Source of the DNA: Desulfoplanes sp.
Lineage (GTDB): Bacteria; Desulfobacterota; Desulfovibrionia; Desulfovibrionales; Desulfomicrobiaceae
DNA: 6,103 nucleotides
Reading direction: 5' to 3'
Assembly (NCBI GenBank): GCA_028708105.1
Contig: JAQVZR010000121.1
Location: forward strand, 1 to 6,103
The first letter of the stretch is position 1. Every line of letters begins with the position of its first letter. The position numbers and the translations under genes are program-made. The notes under the pieces are model-generated. The model made no database searches. It was not told the DNA's origin and saw only the letters and a program-made list of their open reading frames with translations. This document shows positions 1 through 5,646 of this stretch, in pieces.

Positions 1-679
1 TCCTGATTTTCAGGCCTTTATGGGCCAGCTGGCGGATGCCAAACATCGTGAAGTCCTGGTGGATACGTTTTTGCCTTCGGTTGCAAACGGGGAAGCCGTG
101 CGCAGAATGCAGGAGGGTATCCGTGTCTGTGATGTGGGGTGTGCCGAGGGCTTGGCACTGATCCTCATGGCCGAGGCTTTCCCCAAAAGTTCTTTTTTGG
201 GGTTTGATATTTCCGAGCCGGCCATACATACGGCCCGAGAGGCGGTACAATCCCGAGGACTTGCCAATATATCTTTCGAAGTCCGGGATTGTGCCCGGAT
301 CATGGAATGCGGCGAGCTGGCCGGACATTTTGAATACATCCTGGCTTTTGACGCCATTCATGATCAGACCAGACCGCAGGATGCCTTACAATGCGTCTAT
401 GCCATGCTGGTCCGGGGAGGGATGTTTTCCATGGTGGACATAGCCGCTTCAAGCCGGTTGGCGGAAAACGTCGATCACCCCATGGGACCTTTTTTGTACG
501 CCGTGAGTCTGATGCACTGCATGCCCGTGGGGTTGGTGGACAACGGGGCGGGACTTGGGATGATGTGGGGACGGGAAAAGGCCGTGGCCATGCTCAAAGA
601 GGCCGGGTTTGAAAAGGTCAGTGTGGAAAAGATCCCCAATGATGGGTTCAATCTGCATTTTTTGGGGAAAAAGGAGTGA
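1..679 (+). CDS. class I SAM-dependent methyltransferase, 5' end outside window
   Basis: This is the C-terminal part of a methyltransferase expected to transfer a methyl group from S-adenosylmethionine to an unknown acceptor in the cytoplasm. The frame is open from base 2, so the ATG at 20 is probably internal and the true start is upstream. Counting from that ATG, residues 36-44 (VCDVGCAEG) are the glycine-rich SAM-binding motif I. FLGFDIS at 59-65 carries the acidic residue expected to bind the ribose of SAM, and AFDAIHDQ at 109-116 is motif IV. A conserved tail follows, with DHPMGPFLYAVSLMHCM at 152-168 and a GLGMMWG block. This tail is typical of the Rv2258c-like group, which usually has an N-terminal winged-helix domain; that domain is not in the window. 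The frame ends with TGA at 677. It converges on the next gene with a 66-base gap and no clear terminator. The fold is sure, the substrate unknown. Confidence 0.88.
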   Translation, partial: PDFQAFMGQLADAKHREVLVDTFLPSVANGEAVRRMQEGIRVCDVGCAEGLALILMAEAFPKSSFLGFDISEPAIHTAREAVQSRGLANISFEVRDCARIMECGELAGHFEYILAFDAIHDQTRPQDALQCVYAMLVRGGMFSMVDIAASSRLAENVDHPMGPFLYAVSLMHCMPVGLVDNGAGLGMMWGREKAVAMLKEAGFEKVSVEKIPNDGFNLHFLGKKE

Positions 680-745
680 GCAGTCAATTTGGTATGTACG
701 TACGGCTCAAGATCCTTACTCAACGGGTGGGGGAACAAGGGGTGT

Positions 746-2068
746 TCAAGCCATGGCTGGGTCATATTGGAAGATAAGAATATCTGAACTGCCTGCCTGA
801 GGCAGGATATAGACAGGTTCAAAACCGTTTTTTAAAAGGGTTTTTTCTATATGTGCTTGCCAGGCCAAGGCCATTTCTACGCGAAAAAAGATGTTTTTGA
901 GGCCTTCCTCTCGTAATCGCTGGATATGGGCGTGAATATTATCACCGATGTCCACCCCGTCGATCATGGGGATGAGCACTGCTTTGTTGAGATTTTTTTC
1001 CAGATCGACGGACAGCACAGAATGGGCATGTCTTTTTTCGCCAAGGCTGGACACCTGATGTATGTCCCGGCAGAGATTCAGATTTTTATAGGTCTTCTGC
1101 AGAAAAGAGGTAAGTTCCGGATGGCACCAGACCAGGGAGCCGTTGTCTGGTGCAAGATGCTGGTACCAGAGATTGATTTTTGTTTTTTCTTCTCCCAGGC
1201 CACGATAGTTTACGTGGGCTAGAGGTTCCATAAATCCTGCAGGCAGATCGTTCGTTGCCAGGATGCTGAGAATGATTTTTGCCGAGGATCTGGCAACCGT
1301 GGAAATCATCTCTTCCATGAGTAAACGGGCTGTTTGTTCTGTCTGGTCAACAAAGATATACGGACCGTAAAATCCGAAACATGCATCGGAAAGTTCTTCC
1401 CAGTAAAGGATTCCGCAGGTTTGTCCTTTCAGATCTACAGCCCTGGCTGCAAACAGTTCGTCGAACATAATCTGGTCTGCGATTTTTCCCGGGGTATTAA
1501 AGGCATCCGGGATAAAGCGTGCGGAGTAGATGGCCTTGGCCCGCTGGCAGCTGTCAATGGTGGTTGCTGCATCGGAGGTACGTGCGATGCGAATGTCTCC
1601 CCGGGCTTGCCCTGGAGCTATCTTTGGAGCTGTGCCTTTAGGATAATCACTGTCTTGACGGAGGATTACGGAGACCGTGTCGTTTTCCTGGGTGAGGGTA
1701 AATCCATTAACCATACGTGAAGCCAGTAAGAGACCAAGATTGTCAAGATTATTGGAATGCGCATCCATGACAATAGTATTGGAAGAGGACAGGTTCATCC
1801 CGCTCAAATCAATATTGATCCGGGAAAAAGAAAGTTGCAGCGCTGCTCCTGTTGCCCGGGGTGAAAGCGTGATATGCACGTGTCCCTGCGGCTGCACAGA
1901 ACAGACATAGGCAAACAGTTCTTCGCCGGACATAACAAGTTTGAGGGTCTGAGGACGACTCATTCCTAAAAGAATACAGCCATTTTCTACCAATGCTTGA
2001 AGGATGGGCAAAAGCTGAATCCGGGCGGGTATCTGGGCCGTTATCGGCAGGTTGAGTGTATGTTTCAT
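746..2068 (-). CDS. RsbW/anti-sigma-like protein with degenerate ATPase fold and conserved C-terminal extension
   Basis: A 440-residue soluble protein. Residues 1-140 match the layout of anti-sigma-factor-type serine kinases (HATPase_c_2): a helix with SGEELFAY at 47-54, beta strands, then NNLDNLGLLLASRMV at 106-120 resembling the G2 box. The N-box asparagine is tyrosine (Y54), and the DxG box appears as SRIN (82-85), so ATP binding is doubtful. Residues 150-296 are a region that in related fusions is GNAT-acetyltransferase-like; here it contains GFYGPYIF. Residues 297-440 carry DNGSLVW at 308-314 and a C-terminal part ending in LIFQYD, which I recognise from ATP-binding proteins of Deltaproteobacteria. 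By family the role would be protein-protein signalling, such as control of a sigma factor or a partner switch; this is inference. ATG at 2068 is preferred over an in-frame TTG at 2083 because the domain begins there; neither has a good ribosome binding site. No anti-anti-sigma partner is in the window. Confidence 0.8.
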   Translation of the reverse strand: MKHTLNLPITAQIPARIQLLPILQALVENGCILLGMSRPQTLKLVMSGEELFAYVCSVQPQGHVHITLSPRATGAALQLSFSRINIDLSGMNLSSSNTIVMDAHSNNLDNLGLLLASRMVNGFTLTQENDTVSVILRQDSDYPKGTAPKIAPGQARGDIRIARTSDAATTIDSCQRAKAIYSARFIPDAFNTPGKIADQIMFDELFAARAVDLKGQTCGILYWEELSDACFGFYGPYIFVDQTEQTARLLMEEMISTVARSSAKIILSILATNDLPAGFMEPLAHVNYRGLGEEKTKINLWYQHLAPDNGSLVWCHPELTSFLQKTYKNLNLCRDIHQVSSLGEKRHAHSVLSVDLEKNLNKAVLIPMIDGVDIGDNIHAHIQRLREEGLKNIFFRVEMALAWQAHIEKTLLKNGFEPVYILPQAGSSDILIFQYDPAMA

Positions 2069-2204
2069 AATGTATAATCGCAAAAGGTCTAATCGGTTAT
2101 AATTGTTTGATTTTTTTACCTGTTTTCATGTTATAGCTGGGCCATACTGAATATACCTTGTTAGGGCAAATACAAAAGAATCCGATTCTTCTTTTTCCTG
2201 ACCT

Positions 2205-2240
2205 CGCTGGAGACGCAGCGACGCTGAGGAAAGAAAAAGG
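2205..2240. repeat. degenerate GACGC-type low-complexity repeat tract
   Basis: The tract carries related blocks, GAGACGCAGC then GACGCTGAGG, followed by a purine-rich run (AAAGAAAAAGG). It resembles the GCAGAGACGCAGAG intergenic repeats that occur in many proteobacterial genomes. Spurious open frames on the minus strand across it read like the false peptides that these repeats typically produce. Resemblance is by eye only; copy number elsewhere in the genome is unknown. Confidence 0.4.
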
Positions 2241-2284
2241 CTGTTTTTTACAGCGAAGTAGGCTAAATATTTGAAAAAAATTTT

Positions 2285-2320
2285 TCCAGTGAAGGGCGCG
2301 AAGGAACACGAAGAGAAAAA
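2285..2320. repeat. degenerate CGAAG-type low-complexity repeat tract
   Basis: GAAGGGCGCGAAGGAACACGAAGAG contains three spaced copies of GAAG in the pattern seen in the dispersed ACGAAGG-type intergenic repeats of many bacteria. It lies about 45 bases after the GACGC-type tract and, like it, ends in an A-rich purine run. A near-palindrome of A and T (2274-2286) immediately precedes it. The assignment to a known repeat class rests on recognition by eye. Confidence 0.4.
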
Positions 2321-2723
2321 TAACGGGACCGGTTCATCATGACGTTATTTGGCACTTCTGGTGGAGGGCGTCCGTTCCTGCGGCGCCGTTTGGGGCAGGG
2401 AATGCGGATATGTGCAGATGCGGAATTTCCAGGATGAATGAATGTCGGTATGGAATACATTCGTCATATGGAATGCGGACATGCTGGAGTATGGCCCTCC
2501 ATGTGATGGCCTTGGGCTAATAAAATTCCAGGTGGATTGCAACTAAGTGCTGTTTTGGGATAACGTATGTCCAGGGTCTTTATAGTGCTCGGAAGCAGGG
2601 CTGATGTATTTGAAATAGGCGACATCGTATCTCTTTACAGACGGGCAATGGTATGCTCCAACGCCGGACTGCTTTTTTTGACCTCTTGTCGGACGAGGTA
2701 TTTTGAGGAGAATACCATTTATC

Positions 2724-3347
2724 ATGACTGCCAACGACATCACCGCGCCTGCCGCCAGGCGCATGTTTGTTTTTCTGCTTATTCTGACCGTGGCCTCGCG
2801 GCTTTGGGGTTTCAAGGATGGCGGAACCCTGATCAATAATTTTGCCGTGGAGATCGGGCATCTGGACGGCTTTGAAATGGGGCTGGTCCAGTCCATCCGG
2901 GAAATTCCCGGATTCCTGGCTCTATTGGTCATCTACCTGTTGCTGTTTATCAGCGAGCATCGCCTGGGCGTGTTGTCGGTCCTTATTATGGGGGTGGGCG
3001 TGGCCATGACTGGATTTTTGCCCACAACCCATGGTATTATTCTGACCACACTGATCATGTCGTTCGGGTTCCATTATTACGAAACCGTGAACCAGTCCCT
3101 GACACTTCAGTACTTTGATCATGCCATGGCACTCTTTGTTTTTGGCCGGTTACGATCCATGGGCGCGGCCACGGATATTGCTGTCGGATTGCTCATCCTT
3201 CTTCTTTCCCGATGGCTTGGGTATACCCAGTTGTTTGTCGGACTGGGAGGAGTTGCCATTGCTGCCGGGCTGTGGTGTTTGACCCTGCGGGGTTCTGCTG
3301 GCGGCTGTATCTCTGCTGCTGTCGCAATGTACTCCCGCACAGCTTAA
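2724..3347 (+). CDS. N-terminal half of an MFS transporter, probably a decaying gene
   Basis: A 207-residue hydrophobic protein resembling the first half of a major facilitator superfamily transporter; intact members have about 400 residues and 12 membrane segments. About six segments are visible, near residues 14-28, 51-73, 78-96, 99-120, 148-165 and 169-186. LINNFAVE after the first segment, REIPGF at the second and FGFHYYETVNQSLTLQYF after the fourth look conserved. The second half is missing: the frame ends at 3347 in a non-hydrophobic tail (after residue 190), while frame 1 over 3286-3384 reads a hydrophobic stretch, GVLLAAVSLLLSQ, suggesting a frameshift. Another short segment (2805-2825) also reads better in a different frame. 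GAGGAG at 2705-2710 lies 13 bases before the ATG, longer than usual; a TTG at 2703 is in frame but overlaps that site. It would sit in the inner membrane; substrate unknown, function probably lost. Confidence 0.68.
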   Translation: MTANDITAPAARRMFVFLLILTVASRLWGFKDGGTLINNFAVEIGHLDGFEMGLVQSIREIPGFLALLVIYLLLFISEHRLGVLSVLIMGVGVAMTGFLPTTHGIILTTLIMSFGFHYYETVNQSLTLQYFDHAMALFVFGRLRSMGAATDIAVGLLILLLSRWLGYTQLFVGLGGVAIAAGLWCLTLRGSAGGCISAAVAMYSRTA

Positions 3348-3448
3348 AACTGCCGGATATGATAGCCGTGTAGGAAAGCCGCAATGATCACGTTGAAGGA
3401 ATATTGTTGTATGTGGGAATCCCCGCACAATACGATCCGATGCAACAA

Positions 3449-3471
3449 GGGGCGACCAGCCGGTGCGCCCC
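3449..3471. other. GC-rich hairpin between transporter remnant and FUSC gene
   Basis: GGGGCG (3449-3454) pairs with CGCCCC (3466-3471) around an 11-base interior in which ACC and GGT can also pair past a bulged G. No T-run follows on the plus strand, so it is not a standard intrinsic terminator. It lies about 50 bases upstream of the FUSC start codon and could be a leader structure or chance. Confidence 0.25.
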
Positions 3472-3522
3472 GATGAACAATTTCGGACTTGAACAGTTAC
3501 ATCTTGCAAAGAAGGAAACTCT

Positions 3523-4596
3523 ATGTCGTTTGTTGATCCTGATTCAAATTTGGCCATGATCCGTCATGGTTGTAAAACCGGTTTCGCGGCAGTGCTGGCC
3601 TATGGCATTGCCCAGCTTTTCCATCTGGAGTTCGGCTACTGGGCGGCTTTGTCCGCGGTCATCGTCATGCAGGTCAATGTGGCGGATTCTATCCGCATGT
3701 GTTTGTATCGATTTTCCGGGACCGCTGTGGGAGCTGTCATCGGTATGGTCGCCATCCTGATTTTTCCTGAAACTCCGGTGATGATCATGCTGGCCTTATT
3801 CTGTTCAGCGGGATTTTGTGCGTACATGACCCGGTATAATGTCCGCTACCGTATGGCTGCCATTACCGTGTGCATTGTCCTTCTGGCCAGTCTCGGTCAG
3901 GAGAACCGTCTTGTCTTCGGGATGTTCAGGGTTATTGAGATTAGCGTGGGCGTGGCTGCTGCTTTTGTGGTCAGTGTCCTTTTGTGGCCCGTACGTGCGG
4001 GGAACGCTCTCAAGGCCAGGCTCAGGGACCGCTTCAATGATTGTGCCCGAAACTACGATGCCCTTATGGAGGCGTTTCTTTCCCTGCAGGTCGAGGTTGA
4101 TCCGCATCTCCTTGACCGGCTGCAGTCGGATATTTTGGAAGACCGTATTCTTTACCAGAAGGTGCTCCATCATGAACGGTGGATGTATGGTGAAGATACG
4201 GATCTTCTGGGCTTAAAGGTCCGCACCCTTGAAAAATGCTGTGCTCACCTGCAGACCATGCACCATGCCTTGAACAGTGAGCACGGAAAAGGATATGAAA
4301 TCCTGATGAAGTCCGAACTTCATGATCTCGCCACCATCACCATAGATGGCATGCGAAGGATAAATGCGGGTCAGATTCCACAAATGGACCAGCTTGCGCT
4401 TGTTTTGGAAAAAGCGGAATCGAAATTGCTTGAATTGCGGGAAGGAGGGGCCACCCGGCGCTTTCACCTGCAGAAACTGGTGCAGTTTTTTTCTTTCTAT
4501 CATGGCGTCCAGTCCATGGGACAGGATATTTTTTTGTACGGCCAGGACCCTTTGTTTACGTCTTCCGAGCCTCTGACCGGGGAAACGTCCCCTTAG
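3523..4596 (+). CDS. FUSC-family inner-membrane protein (putative aromatic-compound or aryl-acid exporter)
   Basis: A 357-residue protein with an N-terminal membrane block of about six helices (near residues 17-35, 38-54, 66-81, 86-101, 110-125 and 135-155) and a C-terminal cytoplasmic part of about 200 residues, mostly helical and charged. The family hallmarks are visible: YWAALSAVIVMQ at 39-50, RFSGTAVGAVIG at 63-74, and the last membrane helix ending in LLWPVRAG at 153-160. FUSC proteins include the fusaric acid resistance and AaeB aromatic carboxylic acid efflux proteins, but those are about 650 residues with two such halves; this is a short, single-module form whose substrate cannot be predicted. 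The start is well supported: AAGAAGGA at 3509-3516 lies 6 bases upstream of the ATG. No membrane-fusion (AaeA-like) partner is next to it. It ends about 40 bases before the large inverted repeat at 4639-4689. Confidence 0.87.
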   Translation: MSFVDPDSNLAMIRHGCKTGFAAVLAYGIAQLFHLEFGYWAALSAVIVMQVNVADSIRMCLYRFSGTAVGAVIGMVAILIFPETPVMIMLALFCSAGFCAYMTRYNVRYRMAAITVCIVLLASLGQENRLVFGMFRVIEISVGVAAAFVVSVLLWPVRAGNALKARLRDRFNDCARNYDALMEAFLSLQVEVDPHLLDRLQSDILEDRILYQKVLHHERWMYGEDTDLLGLKVRTLEKCCAHLQTMHHALNSEHGKGYEILMKSELHDLATITIDGMRRINAGQIPQMDQLALVLEKAESKLLELREGGATRRFHLQKLVQFFSFYHGVQSMGQDIFLYGQDPLFTSSEPLTGETSP

Positions 4597-4638
4597 AAGG
4601 GATATGTCGTGTCTCACCACTCATTGGTACATCCGACA

Positions 4639-4689
4639 AAACCCGGAAGCCTCCCAAACCCATGCAGGGTTTGGGAGGCTTCCGGGTTT
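4639..4689. terminator. perfect 23-bp stem hairpin between convergent genes, probable bidirectional terminator
   Basis: Bases 4639-4661 are the exact reverse complement of 4667-4689, separated by the 5-base loop ATGCA. The stem begins with AAACCCGG and closes with CCGGGTTT. It lies 43 bases after the stop codon of the FUSC gene and about 135 bases beyond the stop of the minus-strand exported-protein gene, so position fits a shared terminator. The U-tract is short: TTT then G on the plus strand and TTTT on the minus strand. A 23-bp perfect stem is longer than typical for a terminator. Confidence 0.72.
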
Positions 4690-4823
4690 GTGATCTGTTG
4701 GCAATGTGAGGTGGAGATGATTGGGTCAGTTTGGGGCATTTTCGGACGTATGCCTTTGTCCCTCCTAGGCCGGGAGACATGAACTGCAGGATGTTTTTGA
4801 CCCGTTATTTGGATCAACGCTGA

Positions 4824-5201
4824 TTATTTTGAGCTATAAACGATGCTGATGGCAATGTTGCCCTTTCCGTCGGGGTACAAACCGACCATGCCACCTCCTT
4901 GCTCCGGGCTGCTGAAAATGATTGTCCAGCCATTTTGCTGTTTGTTTTCCATTTCCGTGTGCAGCCCGTTTTTTTCCAGGTCTTTTTTGTAATAGTTTGC
5001 GACATTGTCGAGGGAATCACTGGTCTGTAACATGACCTGGGTGCTTTGTTCCAGGCTTGTGGTCTGAATAATGGTTGAACCGGGGTACTGAGAAATTTTT
5101 CCCTCAAGATTTGCTGGGTAGCTCATGAAAGCAAGGACCGTTGGACAGGCAAACAGGACGATGATGAACAGTGATAGTATACTTTTTTTTGCGACACGCA
5201 T
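4824..5201 (-). CDS. small exported protein of unknown function
   Basis: A 125-residue protein with a classic signal peptide: positive start (MRVAKK), hydrophobic core SILSLFIIVLF at 7-17, and a likely cleavage after VLA at residue 24. FAC at 17-19 looks a little like a lipobox, but Phe is unusual at its second position, so a soluble periplasmic protein is more likely than a lipoprotein. The mature part holds a YPGSTIIQT stretch, then DSLDNVANYYKKDLEKNG, then strands ending in IAISIVYSSK. The pattern of a YPG stretch, a helix xxVxxYYKKxLxxxGW-like, then a beta sheet occurs in small periplasmic proteins of Deltaproteobacteria with no assigned role. ATG at 5201 is preferred over ATG at 5213 because GGGGG lies 5 bases ahead of it and the signal peptide then starts correctly; the upstream ATG has only an A/C-rich leader. 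It is monocistronic as far as visible. Confidence 0.72.
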   Translation of the reverse strand: MRVAKKSILSLFIIVLFACPTVLAFMSYPANLEGKISQYPGSTIIQTTSLEQSTQVMLQTSDSLDNVANYYKKDLEKNGLHTEMENKQQNGWTIIFSSPEQGGGMVGLYPDGKGNIAISIVYSSK

Positions 5202-5414
5202 GGCTGCCCCCATGGGGTGGTTTGATGTTGTATCTTAAAACATATGATGAGTAGATAATGTATGCATAATTTTGATAATATTGTCGATATAATTATATAT
5301 TCAATGATATAATTTTATCTGTAGTATATTTTTATACTTAAAAATTTATATGTTGTATGATAATATAGAGTATATTTTGTTGGTATGTTATACGTAAAAG
5401 TATTTTCTTCGATT

Positions 5415-5441
5415 ACAATTATGTATTTTATAATTGTTTTT
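5415..5441 (+). other. AT-rich inverted repeat followed by a T-run
   Basis: ACAATTAT (5415-5422) and ATAATTGT (5430-5437) form 8-base arms around a 7-base spacer, and five T residues cover 5437-5441. The shape is that of an intrinsic terminator, but each stem has only one G-C pair, so it would be weak. A dyad operator is equally possible. Confidence 0.25.
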
Positions 5442-5475
5442 GGCGTACTTAGTATGTGCTCATGAGCCTTGATTG

Positions 5476-5501
5476 ATGCTTCCCCTGATCCGGGGAAGCA
5501 T
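5476..5501. other. 10-bp perfect hairpin upstream of the RlmN-like gene
   Basis: ATGCTTCCCC (5476-5485) pairs perfectly with GGGGAAGCAT (5492-5501) around the loop TGATCC. No T-run follows on either strand, so it is not a standard terminator. It lies just after the AT-rich island and 145 bases before the start codon of the downstream gene. A 10-base palindrome, GCTCATGAGC, sits close by at 5458-5467. It could be a leader RNA structure, an operator, or the marker of an old junction. Confidence 0.4.
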
Positions 5502-5646
5502 TGGATATGCGGGCGGTATTTCCGCGTGGAGGAGATACGCTTTGCAGGCATGCAGTGTCCTGTACGTTTATTTTTCCTGGCTCTTTTTTCCTTTTGTGTT
5601 TTGGATGAAAAACCACTACTGGCTTGGCGGTTATGGGGGGAATGTA

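Larger units (their letters stand above)
2069..2723. other. long gene-free stretch between divergent genes
   Basis: These 655 bases separate the divergent minus-strand RsbW-like gene and the plus-strand transporter remnant. No frame shows a convincing protein: the open frames are short, rich in Arg, Ser and Pro, and lack ribosome binding sites or recognisable motifs. The stretch holds two degenerate low-complexity repeat tracts (2205-2240 and 2285-2320). The heptamer ATGCGGA occurs three times (2402, 2418, 2473), and two copies sit in a 14-base near-repeat (2399-2412 and 2470-2483, one mismatch). It should contain promoters for both flanking genes, but I see no hexamer pair good enough to name. 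It may include gene debris. Confidence 0.5.
5214..5646. other. gene-free stretch with an AT-rich island, probable promoter region for two divergent genes
   Basis: This 433-base gap separates the divergent exported-protein gene and the RlmN-like gene. Bases 5221-5460 are about 20% GC by my count (49 of 240) and contain no credible gene. The later part, 5470-5646, returns to near-normal composition and contains a pyrimidine-rich run near 5567-5610. Two copies of GATATAATT lie exactly 20 bases apart (5286-5294 and 5306-5314), and both contain TATAAT, but no matching -35 hexamer lies at normal spacing. Open frames on both strands here look like chance. Confidence 0.55.

Noticed and set aside
680..745. 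Terminator between the methyltransferase and the RsbW-like gene
   Set aside because: No stem with a U-tract is visible; the GTACGTAC palindrome there is too short to count.
1334..1910. Plus-strand open frames inside the RsbW-like gene
   Set aside because: They are antisense to a 440-residue gene with recognisable domains and lack ribosome binding sites.
2097..2460. Minus-strand open frames of about 65-70 residues across the gene-free stretch
   Set aside because: They run through the low-complexity repeat tracts, have no ribosome binding site, and their Arg/Ser/Pro-rich content is typical of chance translation.
2543..2932. Overlapping open frames on both strands around the transporter start
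   Set aside because: The minus frames are antisense shadows of the membrane gene. The plus frame from 2567 has no recognisable protein character apart from the GFQGWR segment discussed as a frameshift.
3150..3557. 135-residue minus-strand frame over the end of the transporter and the FUSC start
   Set aside because: Composition is chance-like and it covers the opposite strand of two membrane-protein coding regions.
5272..5293. Sigma-70 promoter using TTGATA at 5272 and TATAAT at 5288
   Set aside because: Spacing is only 10 bases; other hexamer pairs in the AT-rich island also have poor spacing, so no promoter is called.
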